Assembly (NCBI GenBank): GCA_014905825.1
Contig: JACGCN010000010.1
Location: 868,001-932,000, forward strand
Direction of reading: 5' to 3'
DNA length: 64,000 bases
From: Lyophyllum atratum
Taxonomy: Eukaryota; Basidiomycota; Agaricomycetes; Agaricales; Lyophyllaceae
This document shows positions 43,499-55,291 of this stretch, piece by piece; position 1 is the stretch's first letter; each line of letters begins with the position of its first letter. Made by a program: the position numbers and the translations under genes. The notes under the pieces were generated by a model that saw only the letters and a program-made list of their open reading frames with translations, did no database searches and had not been told where the DNA came from.

Positions 43499-43714
43499 TG
43501 TTGGAAACCAGGTACCGAGGACGAAGTCAGGGTGAGGGGGGGTTAACAGAATGTATTCCACTATCGTACCAGTACGTAGCTCGTCGAATATATACGTGCA
43601 AAGGAAGAGAAATGAGACGGAAAATTGCCTACGGCAGGAGGCGGCAAGTCAGTGATCGGAAAATAAACAAATCTAAATATAGAGTTTTTGGGCCTCGGCC
43701 GGTCAACTCCAACA
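43499..43714 (-). repeat. LTR of element 4 (upstream copy in its own orientation)
   Basis: 216 bp, followed on the minus strand by the primer-site candidate. Confidence 0.93.
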
Positions 43715-43719
43715 GGAAT

Positions 43720-45479
43720 TAACCGCGCAAGAAACCTACGATGAGTTGTATTACGGATTATCATCAGACGACGAAGAAGACTTGGATTTTGACGAACCCC
43801 TTCAGAGTAATTCCTTAGATGCTAAAGAAGATCGCGTTGAGGAACTGGGGGGGGGAAATATAGATCATACTTCAACTTCTCTTCGTGCCTTGACTACCAA
43901 TAAGGAGAGTGTTGTAACGAAACCTGCACTTAATCGAAAGTCACGACGAAGATTTGTTAAAGAGCTTGAGAGGTCAACCTACCAAACTGAAGCCGTAAAT
44001 GATGAGGACAGAATGATCTCCTTGAAGAAATTAATGGCACGACCACCCGGATGTTCATTTTTAGGGGCCAAAGCCATAGAAGCATCTGCTACAATTAATG
44101 ATCGGAGGACGGAATCCGTACCGGTTATTATAGACTCCGGATCCGATATAACCTTAATTTCACAAAGAACGCTCGAGAATATGTCCAAACCTCCTAAAAT
44201 ACGGACAGGCCAAAGAATTAAACTCATACAGGTGACAGGAAATACCACGATAACCGGGTATGTCATTTTAGATTTAATTTTCGAGACCGAAGAAGGGCCT
44301 GTAAAATTGAACGTGGAAGCATATGTAGTCAAGGGAATGACGACACCAGTTATTTTAGGAAATGACTTCGCGGATCAATATTCACTTTCTATTATAAGAG
44401 ACGATGGTGAAACCAGGGTATCATTCGGATCGTCGAAACGTACTATGAAGGTACAAAACATCACAAGCCTTGGGTACAAAGACGAAAATGGTCACACCTT
44501 CAAGATTAGAGCTTTGCCTGACTTCCCGACTAAAATCTCACGCGTGAAGGCTCATAGACGGGCGCAACTTAAGAAGAAGCGAGATCTGATAAAATCTAGG
44601 GATCGGAAAGTTAGGTCAACTCGCCAGGTAACCATCTTACCAGGAATATCAAAGGAAGTCTCAGTATACGTTAATTATCCCTTCAAAAGTGATGCATTAT
44701 TCGTCGAACGGTCCATGTCCACGAATAAGAACATTGACGATACTTACGGATCACCTGATACGCTAACAACACGTGATAAACCTTCATTACACATCTCAAA
44801 TTTCTCTACATTTCCGATCACTATTGCCGCTGGACAAACTCTTGGAGTCGCGCAGGATCCTACTACTTGGCTAGAACGGTTAGAACATACGAGCAAAGAA
44901 GACAGGGAAAAAATGATTAGTCACGCAAATCTAATTAGGAACCTTATAGGACAGGACCCAAAATTAGGGTTAGGGGTTACACAAACGGCAAGGAGCGAGG
45001 TCGACACTTCGATCAACCCGGCTTTAGGAATCGGAATCAAGGATGACCCATTAGCTGAACCACCTGTACAGGGAGGACCTAAGACAGCAGAAACCCCTGA
45101 AGATTCGATTGATACCGAGCAACTACTTAGAGAAGTTGACCTTTCTAAAGAACTCACGATCGAACAGAAGGCATCTCTAACGAAGATTCTACTTCGAAAT
45201 AAGGAGGTATTTGGGTTGAATGGTAAATTAGGGAATTTTGATACACTAGTTAAGGTACCACTGATACCAGGAACAAAACCTATCTCGATACCACCGTTCG
45301 CTACATCTCCTGCCAATCGAGAAATCATCGACAAACAAATGGATGCTTGGATTAGTCTAGGAGTTATCGAACCATCAAAGAGTCCATGGGCAGCTCCGGT
45401 ATTCATAGTATACAGGAATACTAAACCTCGAATGGTAATTGATCTGCGACGGTTTGAACGAAGCCGTAATCCCCGATGA
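43720..45479 (+). pseudogene. Element 2 protease and start of RT
   Basis: Gag frame continues (TAQETYDELYYGLSSDDEED), then a retropepsin with IIDSGSDITLIS at about 44128 and VILGNDFADQ after it, a long linker, and the first strand of RT (LGVIEPSKSPWAAPVFIVY). The frame is lost at VIDLRR, where one extra G near 45450 diverts it to a stop at 45477. Confidence 0.88.
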
Positions 45480-46632
45480 ATTTCCGTTACCGAGACAGGA
45501 AGACATTCTGCAGACATTAGCAGGGAGTCAATACTTATCAACCTTGGATGCTTTGGCGGGATTCACGCAACTCACTATAGATCCCCAAGATAAGGAGAAA
45601 TTAGCATTCAGAACGCATCGAGGATTATTTCATTTCAATCGAATGCCATTTGGATTTCGCAACGGACCTGCTGTATTCCAGCGAGTAATGCAGGGAGTAC
45701 TCGCTCCATTTCTATGGATTTTTGCGTTAGTCTACATCGACGACATTGTAATTTTTTCACGCACCTTCGAGGAACACCTAAAGCACATTGATCAAGTCTT
45801 GAAGGCTATCGCAGCGTCCAAAATCACATTATCCCCTGTAAAATGTCATTTTGGGTATCAATCATTACTACTTCTCGGACAAAAAGTATCGCGACTAGGA
45901 TTATCAACCCATAAAGAAAAGGTTAAGGCAATCGTTGATTTAGAAGAACCGAGGGATGTACGCACCTTACAAATGTTCTTAGGAATGATGGTGTACTTTT
46001 CTGGGTATGTGCCGTTCTACGCATGGATTGCACATCCATTATTCCAACTACTGAAGAAAGGTAGTAAGTGGAGATGGGGTGAAGAAGAACGTGAAGCTTA
46101 CGAGTTATGTAAACAGGTTCTAACGCAAGCGCCAGTTCGCGCACATGCTATGCCAGGATTACCATATCGTGTATACTCGGACGCATGTGACTTTGGATTA
46201 GCAGCAATTTTACAGCAAGTACAACCAATCAAGATTAGAGATTTGAGAGGAACAAAGATATACGAGCGATTAGAAAAGGCTTACCGAAATAACGAACCAG
46301 TTCCCGACCTAGTGGTATCCTTAGCAAAGGAAGGAAGTGATGTTCCCGCAAATGTTCGCTGGGGGGAGAGTTTCGAGGATACGACGGTTTACACGGAACG
46401 TGTAATTGCATACTGGTCAAGGGTTCTACAGTCAGCCGAACATAATTACTCACCTACAGAACGCGAAGCTTTAGCTTTGAAGGAAGGGTTGATTAAATTC
46501 CAACCTTACCTCGAGGGAGAACGAATATTTGCGATCACGGATCACGCTGCTTTAACATGGAGCAAGACTTTTCAGAATGTTAATAGACGACTTTTAACCT
46601 GGGGACTAGTATTCTCGGCATTCCGAATATGA
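45439..46632 (+). pseudogene. Element 2 RT and RNase H
   Basis: Picks up after the frameshift: LNEAVIPDEFPLPRQEDIL, the catalytic box YID D in LVYIDDIVIFSRTF at about 45730, RNase H (YSDACDFGLAAILQQ, ITDHAALTW). A one-base loss near 46615 ends it before KIVHRAGRVHSNVDP. Confidence 0.88.
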
Positions 46633-47526
46633 AGATAGTACATCGTGCTGGACGAGTACATTCTAATGTCGATCCGATCTCAAGGTTGAGACGGCGGATT
46701 CCGATCCAGGAGGGACCACAAGTTGACGCCACGGAAAGTTTAAACCTTAAGGATATAGAGGACCCGTTGAAGGATATGTACGAGGAGCTAGGACCAAAAT
46801 TCGAACAGGAACTACTCACAGTTGCTACAAACTACACGAATTCGGAAGAAGAAACTATGTACGAAGGATCGTACCTGGGAACGAATATTTTAATCACCGG
46901 GGAAGAGAGCACGGACATCGAGATCCCTTATGACACTTGTAGAGCATACACCGTAATGATCAGTCTAGATCAGACCGAAATCCATAAGTGGAGAGAAGCC
47001 TACCAGAAAGACGTACATTTTGCAAAGGTACTCAAAGCCATTCAATCACAGAAGGATCGAAGACCAGAACATCCACAATACCTCTACAGCGACGACGGTT
47101 TAGTATACTTCGAGGATGGATTGGGTAATACTAGATTATGCGTACCTTCCGGGTTAAAAACAGAGGTCATGACCGATGTACATGACCAGATGAGTGAAGC
47201 AGCGCATGGAGGGTACTTCAAAACCTACAACAGGATCAGCGCTACTTACTATTGGCCAAGAATGTCTAGAGATATCAAAATTTTTGTTAAAACTTGTGAT
47301 ATCTGTCAGAAATCCAAACCGAAGAGACATGCTCCGTTAGGATTACTACAACCAATCCCGATCCCAAGTCAACCGTTCGAGGTTGTCTCGATGGATTTCA
47401 TTACCGAGCTTCCCGAATCTAACGGATTTGATAGCATCCTTGTGATCGTAGATAAGATGACCAAATATGCGATCTTCATCCCGACAACGACTAAAATAAC
47501 CGAGGACGCGACGGCCCGGCTATTTC
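46629..47526 (+). pseudogene. Element 2 integrase, first part
   Basis: Contains the HHCC finger (HDQMSEAAHGGYFK ... CDICQKSK) and the first catalytic Asp (SMDFITELPESNG). It is cut in the codons for ARLFL by MITE 1. Confidence 0.88.
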
Positions 47527-48131
47527 TAGTGTTTTAAAGTCGTGTCGGGTCCGGTCTTTCGACCGTTTTTTCAGCAACCGCAACCGCAACCGGTTGCTGC
47601 ACATTCCCAAATGTAGCAACCGCGACTGCAACCAGTTGCAACCGGTTGCAACCGAGTTGCAACTGATTTAGATGAATTACGATGAATTAACGCGTATTTA
47701 CATGTAAATTGCTTATTTATTGCGCATTTTCGACTAAAAGCACTAAAGTTCACCTCTGACCATTGCTACAGGCAGTTTTGCATATCTTTCACGGTGATTT
47801 GCACTCTTGGATCTCCTAAAATGGCCAAGAATTGACAAAGATATGACTAAAATAGTGCATGGATGTCATTTTGGACCATGCCAATACTATTTTGATTATA
47901 ACTTCTTCAGTTCTCAACCGTTTTTGATCATCCAGGATCAATTTCAAGCGTTTTTGAAGGGCTATCTGCTGCCCGGAACCCCCGGGCCGCGACCGGTCGC
48001 AACCGGTTGCTAGCAGTCTTTGTACTTATTTCAAATCCTAGCAACTGCAACCTGAAGTCGTAGCAACCGCGGTTGCAGTCCGGTCTTTTTGCGGTCTTTT
48101 GCGGTTGCTGCGACCCGACCTCCTAACACTA
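47527..48131. mobile_element. MITE 1, hAT type, 605 bp
   Basis: Starts TAGTGTTTTAAAGTC and ends CTCCTAACACTA, flanked by an 8-bp duplication GCTATTTC (47519-47526, 48132-48139). Excision restores the integrase frame. No coding capacity. The interior is crowded near both ends with GCAACCG and its complement CGGTTGC, the kind of subterminal repeat that hAT transposases bind. Confidence 0.85.
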
Positions 48132-48139
48132 GCTATTTC

Positions 48140-48728
48140 TCCATCACATCGTGTCTAAATTTGGCATCCCGCGACAGGTGATAACGGATCAGGACACGCG
48201 GTGGCGAAACGACTTTTGGAAAGAGCTTTGTCATTTAATGGGGATGAGGCGCGCGCTAACAACTTCATATCACCCGCAGGCAGACGGACAAACTGAGGTT
48301 ATGAACCAATACCTAGAAATCACCCTGCGAGCGTACATAGGACCAGAACGCGATAATTGGGACGAATTACTAGATGTATTAGCGCTATCATACAATACTT
48401 CACCGCATACAGCAACGGGTTTCTCCCCCGCATACTTACTACGCGGATTTCATCCCAACACGGACTCCACAATGATGCACGCGCCCAGCGGGATCACACG
48501 ACCGTTGAATTCACAAGACTCAAATGAAATTGGAAGCTTGCATGAGAAAGCGTTCAACATGGCAGAGGAGTTTAAGGCTGAGAGACAACGTGCAACGGAC
48601 GCTATGACCCTGAGTCAAGCGTATCAGAAAAGAACATATGATCAAAATCACCTAGATATCGAGTTCGAAGAAGGCGATCAGGTAATATTGAACCCGCATT
48701 CTTTAAAGTTATTGAAAAAGGAGAAAGG
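48140..48728 (+). pseudogene. Element 2 integrase, second part
   Basis: Resumes KFGIPRQVITDQDTRW (second catalytic Asp) and DGQTEVMNQYL (catalytic Glu), then the C-terminal part up to HSLKLLKKEKG. Interrupted by the insertion at 48729. Confidence 0.85.
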
Positions 48729-50636
48729 TAGGGGTTACGAGACCTGAAGTTTACGTAAGGACTCGTTTGTAACATCCACGATGGCGGGGAATTTCATTTA
48801 ACATCTTTGTCCCACGTGGCAGATCTGGGGCACGTGAATTTTCGATCAATTAGCTTCTTTTGTCAATTGTCGATGTCATATCATAGGCCTAGGGCTCTCC
48901 AGAGTCCGCGCTAGGGATTGGAGCAACACCAGCGACCGCCAGATCTTCAGCTATCATTAATGCTGTAAGACCACCAACATTGTATGTAGAGTGACGGTTT
49001 GCGATGGGTGGTCGGATCGTTCTCGAATCTCACGGCGACGCGCACTGGTCGTAACGGTCACCGCCACCTCATCACCTGGCTTCGGGCCTCGACTCTGGTC
49101 ATGTCAGCCACAATTCTCCGGAGTCCCTGCCCGTCTCCCTCATCGCGCCATCCACATACAGCACACTCGGCTGCCACAGCTGTTTTCGTGTCCCGATGTG
49201 GTTGGACGGAACTGGGCCGTGACCTGAAGCCGGCAGCCCCTGCTGCCAAGCTCTTCTGAACATTACCGATCTTCTTCGTCTCCAACGCACCACCCTCGTC
49301 ACTCGGCCTCCTTTCACCGTCTCTAACGTGCACGCCTTGGTTTAAGTACCGGGCTCTGCCGAGAGTCGGTGAGCTGATGCTGGGATCTACAGGTGGCATG
49401 CTACGCTCGGACAAATAGCACACGCGCACATGCCGGTGCAGCTTGACAAATTGGTCGAAGAGGGCGGGGTGTAAAAGCCAGGGAGGCTGAAGACCATCGG
49501 GGACGTGCTTCAAGTGAGTCCATGGAGTCTTCTTCTTCTGGTTGCGCAATGATTGTTGATTGTTGGGGGCACGTATAGAATACGAGGGATGGGAATTGGA
49601 AGGCTATCATGGATGATCATCGAGCCAAGGTTCGTCTACTGCCATTCGTGCGTATCAATTTGAAGGGACTGACGCGGGTATGGGGGTTACAGGTACACGC
49701 CCTGATACGCAGTGCGCAGCTACAGGGGAGGGATGAGAACGATGGCGACAGGTCTCCGCATGCGCTGGGGACGCTGCTGGTCGCGGAGAGGGAGGCGGAG
49801 GCATTGGTTGATGGGGCGCGGAATGCGTTGGAGCGGTATATGGCCGGGAGGAGGCAGAGGTGGGTAGGGCCGAAGAAGGCTTTGCCAGGCCTGGGTGCAG
49901 AAGAATAGGGAGAGGCACTGGCACGGGAACAAGTGCCAGAAGTGTCGGATAAGGGGAAGGGCAAGCAGCGTGAGGTGTTCCAAGAGAACGAGAATGCGAG
50001 GGCAGAGGCGGAGGAGTTTGAAGACGACTCAGATGACGAGGACGGCGTCCAGCTGCGGAGGAGATTCGGAGGGGGCTTTGAAGAGTTAGTGCCTCTCTTT
50101 TCACGAGTCTATGGTGATGGTATTGATTTAGTGTTTGTAGGCGCGGAGGACGAGGCGACGACGGCGATGGCGCTGCTGGCGCACGATGCAACGAGGAATT
50201 ATATATCGGTGGAGGCGCTGCCGATCTTGGATGATGCGGGGCTGCTCTCGATATTGGAGACGTATTCGCCGAGTAAGGGGGAGTTGAAGGGGAAGCCGCA
50301 CAAAGTTGCGGTGCATAAGAGGGTGCGGGCGGAGGTCGATCTTGTTAGTTTTCTTTACTGTTTCCCGAGTGGTCAAGGTGCTGACGACTGTATGGCCTAG
50401 GGCTCTCCAGAGTCTGTGCTAGGGATTGGAGCGACACCAGCCATTGCCAGATCTTCAGCTATCATTAATGCTGTAAGACCACCAACACCATAAGATGCAT
50501 CTTTTGCTTGTAAGAAGTCGAGTAGTTCAGAAAAGGTGAAATTCGGGTTCTTACTATTAGCTAGCCAGCCAGGTCACCCGGCAACCACGAGTGACGGGAC
50601 TCGTTCATGCCATGCGGAGCATTGGCCCCACCCCGG
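48729..50636. mobile_element. Unclassified 1.9-kb insertion with a captured-looking fragment
   Basis: It separates KLLKKEKG from KKLLMKYDGPFEI of the element 2 integrase. The ends are uncertain: GGTA lies at both edges, the left starting GGGGTTACG and the right ending CACCCC. A block of about 95 bp (GGCCTAGGGCTCTCCAGAGTC ... AAGACCACCAACA) occurs in direct orientation at about 48886-48986 and 50396-50491. Between the two copies lies GC-rich sequence unlike the surrounding element. No transposase is seen. Helitron-type or other capture is possible but not shown. Confidence 0.6.
49609..50400 (+). pseudogene. Captured-looking coding fragment, unknown protein
   Basis: An open frame from ATG 49609 (MDDHRAKVRLLPFVRINL) ends at TAG 49906. 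After a short gap a second frame continues: KGKGKQREVFQENENARAEA, then GGGFEELVPLFSRVYGDGID and GLLSILETYSPSKGELKG. Composition and codon choice are those of a host gene, not of the retroelement. I do not recognise the family. Likely a broken piece of a cellular gene. Confidence 0.45.
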
Positions 50637-51045
50637 TAAGAAATTATTGATGAAGTATGACGGACCATTCGAAATCTTACAAAAAATTAGTCCCGTCGCG
50701 TACCGACTTCGATTACCGCCTACCTACAAAATTCACCCGGTAATCAATATTGCACATCTAGAAAAATACAGTACCTCACCTAAAGAATTCGGAAAGCGCC
50801 AAACGAAGGAATTAAATCGTGGGGACTTCAAGGAAGAAGAATGGTTTGATGTAGAAAGAATAGTAGCAGAATCCTGGAGGAAGGGCCGAAATGGGCGAAG
50901 AATCCCGATATACAGGACGCGGTACCTGGGATACGGACCGGAATCAGATCTATGGCTAACGAAAGAAGAGCTCGGCAACGCACCTTCAGTATTGCAAAAC
51001 TGGTACGAAGGAAGGGGAAAGAAGTCTGCAAGCAAACCACAATAA
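50637..51045 (+). pseudogene. Element 2 integrase C-terminus and chromodomain
   Basis: KKLLMKYDGPFEILQKISPV is the GPF/Y module of Ty3 integrases. Then PVINIAHLEKY and a chromodomain-like end (EWFDVERIVAESW ... YRTRYLGYGPESDLWL). Ends in TAA. Confidence 0.8.
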
Positions 51046-51155
51046 TCAGCACGAACGAATATAAAACGCTGCTGAAAGACGACCGAAAACATCACCCCCT
51101 CGAAAGCTACATCAGTTCCCCAAAGAACCAACTCATTCTCAACTCTTTATAAAAA

Positions 51156-52224
51156 ATGTCTCTTGCTCCTCAAACCTCGTTTCCCGCTATCGATCGTCTC
51201 GCTATACACCTAGCGCAGTTGATCACTCATTCCGTATCCCCGCTTCATCGCGAACTTTCAATGGACGAGCTCGTCGCCGTCGATTCTAACGACGAGACTG
51301 CCTACTTTGGTATTCAGCCTTCAGTTAGCGGTGCCGTTTGGCAGGTTCGTTCAAAAAACCCTTGTAAATAACCTTGTCACAGTCGCTAATTATGTTGCAT
51401 GGCAGGTCCTCTTAAACCTAGTAAAGGATATCGCTTCGGCCGCCAATTATCTACTCCCCGACGATGCCGATCACTCGTCTATTAATATACATCCCACTCT
51501 TTTTCGTGAACTCAACCTCGATCCCCCTCGTCTCCTCTCCATGTCGAGCATTCGCTCTGGCATTAACCCGCTCCAATTCTTCATGCCTTACGACCAACTC
51601 CTTACTACGTATCAAGACTTACAGCTTGTTGGAAGGGAAGCCGTTAATTGGATCGCCGACGCCCGCATCAGCAGCGCGCGTTTTGGTAACGAATCTAGCT
51701 GGGTATGGGGGCCTGTACATCATCACGGACCGGCGTTGAGCTTCAATGGCCTCGCCATTGATAACGGCGCGTATACTCATGCCAACTCTCAGGAACTCGT
51801 TATACATCCTACCCATTCCAATTACGCTCACTACCACCCGGATATCGATACCTTTAGTCGGTCGCCTCTACCACCATGCGACTACCACACCCATCACATC
51901 CCGACCAACAAGGACCGACGACTTATTCTTCATCCGACTCTATCACGCGCCGCTCGCTCTAACCGCCGTGGTCGGCGTTCTACTCCTTACCCATCACGTG
52001 ATTCTTCGACTTCGACATTCTATTCAGCAAGCCGACACGCCTCGCCTAGTTCCATGGCGAGCTCACCTTCCAGTAACCAGTGCGCCTCGCCTCCCTCCAT
52101 CAGTAACTCCTTCGATACCATCATCGCTGATGACGACGACATCGAGATCAAGGTCGAATCTACCGACGATGACTTCTTGTTCAACGACATCTACATGCAG
52201 GACGACATTAAGGAGGGTAAATAG
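51156..52224 (+). pseudogene. Element 2 extra ORF after pol
   Basis: Starts MSLAPQTSFPAIDRLAIHLA and is shifted one frame near 51350, then runs on (NNLVTVANYVAWQVLLNLV ... NPLQFFMPYDQLLTTYQ) to an acidic tail. About 355 aa in all. No domain, signal peptide or membrane span recognised. It is unlike the extra ORF of element 1 but has the same position. Confidence 0.6.
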
Positions 52225-52230
52225 GAACAC

Positions 52231-52247
52231 AAAGGCAGGGGGGGGTA
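52231..52247 (+). other. Polypurine tract of element 2
   Basis: AAAGGCAGGGGGGGGTA immediately before the 3' LTR. Confidence 0.7.
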
Positions 52248-53042
52248 TGTTGTAGTACATCGATACACTTACCTCAAGTTAGACAACGTTGATTACATTT
52301 CTTTTATCTTTCTTACCTTTGATTACTATTCACCATAGTCATCCTAACAGTAGCGCGATATACGTATCATTCAACTGATATGAACCCATTTTAACTTTTA
52401 CGTTTCATTAAGAACATCTTAAATGACTATAAAGATACGGGATTCGACGATACTCGACGAGATCCTCGGAACGTCGCGTCGGACGCCTAAACCGTCGATG
52501 GCAAACAAGTCGTTGCCAAACAAACAACGGAACCGGCATCCGACTTAGCGGTAAGTGTCGAGAATCATCGCGAAGTCGGCTACAAGGCTCTCAAACGTTT
52601 GAGAACCGGGTAGAACGTTCTAGATTAGTTTAGATACCTGTATATATAGTCTGTAGTACCAAATGAATAAGGATAACTTCTTTAACCCGTACTATCACTG
52701 TGTGAATAAGATTCTAAGTTAGAAACTTGAAATCAACCTCAGAAAGATCCTAGCAATAAAGCTTCGCGCTATTGATAGATCTTAAGACTACGAATATCAA
52801 AGCTCCGCGCTGGTATTCATAGCCAAATCCCAAAGACCAAAGCCCCGCGCTGGCCTTCGAGATCTCTGACGCGTGATTTCAATCTTTTAAACTTTAAGAT
52901 TCATTTGCACTCAGATTTCATCTTCTAAGTCGTAAACTCTCACGTTAACGACCGTTCTAAGTAAACATTCGAATTTACTTCTTAAAAGACCTACTTACGC
53001 GTGTATTCAAGGAATACACCAAAATTACGCCGAACCGTAACA
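52248..53042 (+). repeat. 3' LTR of element 2 (795 bp, intact)
   Basis: Gives the uninterrupted sequence TTCTAAGT at the site where the KDZ element entered the 5' LTR. Followed by AAAGG. Confidence 0.95.
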
Positions 53043-53285
53043 AAAGGTCAGTCTTCCGCCAAGCAAAATTATTCAATAAGGATATCAGCCACGCTACAGT
53101 TGTTATGTTTATTCACTTGATTGTATATAGCCTCATAATGCACATCGTCACCGACTGGTATAATCTACATATAATCATCTGCATGTCCACTACCTACGAT
53201 AGTTGGTATAACTCGACCGTCCACGAAATAATCTTAGACATCTGGGTGTTCTCGCTTCCACTCGCAAATGGTTCCACGGGTCCGA

Positions 53286-54588
53286 TTACTTGTCTGCGTC
53301 CTTGCAGTCAGGGAATCCAAGGGAGCCAAAGCCAGTCCAGGAGGGGTGGCAGGCACGGAAGTGGTGGGTCTTGTCAATCTTGTTGAGCTTCTCGACCTCC
53401 TCCGAGGTCAGGTCAATGACTTTGAAGTTGGCTGACATATGTGACAAATTAGTCTGGTTTCTGAATCGGACGGTACGAGAAATAAAGAGAACGTACAAGC
53501 GATGCGTGAGTTGGTAACGGATTTGGGAAGAACTATTTTGGAGACAAGATAGATTAGATTGTTGTCAATAACGTCATGGCGCGAGGGAAAACGTACCAGT
53601 GACACCAGGCCTGTTGGCTTGGAGGGAGATCAAGACATTGGCGGGCTCGACGTTGTATTTGGCCGCAATATCCTTGACTACCTCGTTCTTGAGCAAAGGA
53701 GAGTTGTCGGATCCGAGGGGCGAATAGGTGGTGACAACGATGCCCTTGGCATTGCAGAGGTCAACAACGTCTTGCTGGGGGCAGGAACTGCGATCCGATT
53801 ATCAACACAGAGATAACGGCGCATATAAGATGGTGGCGTATGGGTGGAGCTCGATTTGGTTGACGGCAGGAACAACCTCGGCGCTGGCGAGCAGGCGGTT
53901 GAGGAATTCGACGGAGAAGTTGGAGACACCTGAAGTGATAGCATACATTGAGTCTACGATGGAGCGCGGGTGGATAAATGCACGCACCGATAGCCCTAAG
54001 CTTCTCGGGGTGTGCCTTGAAGAGTTTCTCCATGGACTTCCAGGTGTCGAGCCAGTCAACCTACAGATGATGAGATACTACGTCAGGTGTAGCAAACGAA
54101 ATATACATACAGTCTTGACCGGTGCCTTAGAGCCAGCAGTCATCGGGGCAGGCCAATGCATGAGCCCTTGGTGATTGAATCGCATTATTGCAGAGCACCT
54201 TTGATTACACTGGATCTACACTTACAAAGGTCGAGATAATCAGTGCCAAGGTTCTTGAGGGACTTCTTGAGGGCTTCAGCAGCATTCTCGTGATCAGGGT
54301 TATCGAGCTTGGTGGTCAGGAAGAAGTCGCCGTGGGGGACACCAGAGGCCTTAATGCCGACGCCGACTTCGGTCTCGTTCTGGTAGGCAGCGGCCGTGTC
54401 GATGCTCTTGTAGCCATGCTTGAGCGTGTACTCGACGGCATGTTCGACAGCACCAGGAGCAGATTTCCAGGTACCTGTAAACCCCAGAATGAATTTTACG
54501 CGCTGGTTGTGGATGTAGCATACATACCGAGGCCAACAGTGGGCATCTCAGCGCCAGTGTTGAGCTTGACAGACTTGCTAGCAGGCAT
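53286..54588 (-). CDS. Aldo-keto reductase
   Basis: Exons: 54588-54528, 54474-54226, 54166-54111, 54060-53988, from 53929, to 53597, 53532-53497 and 53431-53286; about 300-307 aa. The protein starts KLNTGAEMPTVGLGTW and carries the catalytic set of the family: D and Y (SIDTAAAYQNE), K (TTKLDNPD) and H (LMHWPAP). NAD(P)H-dependent reduction of aldehydes or ketones in the cytosol is expected; the GCY1/glycerol-dehydrogenase group is closest in feel. One junction is odd. Between HPY and QQDVVDLC a 50-nt gap has GC instead of GT at its start and one C too many after it. A 30-nt GT-AG intron (53788-53817) would keep the frame but is unusually short. Slightly damaged or misread gene is possible. 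Confidence 0.8.
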
Positions 54589-54648
54589 TTTGCTTGGTGG
54601 TGATGAGGGTGGAAATGAAGAGGGAAACGAGGAAATTACAAGTGGGTT

Positions 54649-54658
54649 TATTTATATA
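54649..54658 (-). promoter_or_regulatory. TATA box of the aldo-keto reductase
   Basis: TATATAAATA on the minus strand, 61 bp before the start codon. Confidence 0.55.
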
Positions 54659-55291
54659 GATACGAGGATGTCATGGATCGATAAGCATGGTATCTGTTTA
54701 CCCGGATTGGGGAGATTCCAATTTCCCCACCAGTTGCGATGGAGGAAGGGCCGGAACAGCGCATCCGTTCCCCTTTGTCGGACTATTCTCGGTCCGGTAC
54801 TCTCCGGTCCGTCCACCTCCAACTTTCAAGAAACGGAGGAAGATCTTGAGACACCGCGGCATCACGCGCTGGGTCGGCATCGCCACCACCGTGTTCTGTG
54901 GTCGCGGCGATTCACTGCACATTGCGCGTCGCACCTTACGCTTACCCCAGATCTTCCTATGGTTTTGAGGAGAGCTAGTAATGGCGGGTGATCACCACTT
55001 TAGCCTCACTCTCGCCTCCTAACTCGATATATTTTTCTCGACAGGTTCTACTCCTTCCGGTCAAGGCGATGTCGACGGCGCCAATCCTAAGCATATCTTA
55101 TCTGAGCCGTATGCATCGCCACCCTTGACAGATTCTTGATGGGACTCTAGGAATAGTGGGCTTGAAACAAATAAGGCATAGGATAACATATACGAGATGA
55201 AAATATAGGGTGGATGATACATAACAAGTCAGCGACCTAACAGGCAAGACAGGTAGTAGTAGTACGGTTAAACGGAGAATCGAGGAGTACC
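54659..55291. other. Intergenic, reductase promoter and patatin 3' flank
   Basis: No gene supported. Open frames on the plus strand here are antisense shadows or chance. Confidence 0.5.

Larger units (their letters stand above)
42178..43714 (-). mobile_element. Element 4: gag-only Copia element, 1,537 bp
   Basis: Identical 216-bp LTRs (42178-42393 and 43499-43714) start TGTTGG and end CCAACA, with a perfect GGAAT duplication (42173-42177, 43715-43719). Read on the minus strand, the primer site after the LTR is GGTTATGGGCCCCGAGC and a purine tract GTCTGTGGGAG precedes the other LTR, as in Ty1/Copia elements. Only a Gag gene is inside. It is a non-autonomous element of the type called TR-GAG in plants. 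Confidence 0.9.
25068..53042 (+). mobile_element. Element 2: decayed Ty3/Gypsy retrotransposon with five nested insertions
   Basis: The outer ends are TG...CA LTRs of 795 bp flanked by a perfect AAAGG duplication (25063-25067 and 53043-53047). Removing the nested insertions leaves about 10 kb: gag with zinc knuckle, protease, RT, RNase H, integrase, chromodomain-like end, then an extra 3' ORF. The coding region has in-frame stops at 36661 and 37186 and frameshifts near 45450, 46615 and 51350. The two LTRs differ at five positions; three are CG to TG/CA type changes. It is therefore older than the elements inside it. Confidence 0.93.

Noticed and set aside
48886..50491. The 95-bp direct repeats as LTRs
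   Set aside because: They do not start TG or end CA, no primer site or purine tract is next to them, and no target duplication flanks them.
54188..54991. Plus-strand 267-aa ORF opposite the reductase
   Set aside because: Antisense shadow of the aldo-keto reductase exons and its promoter.
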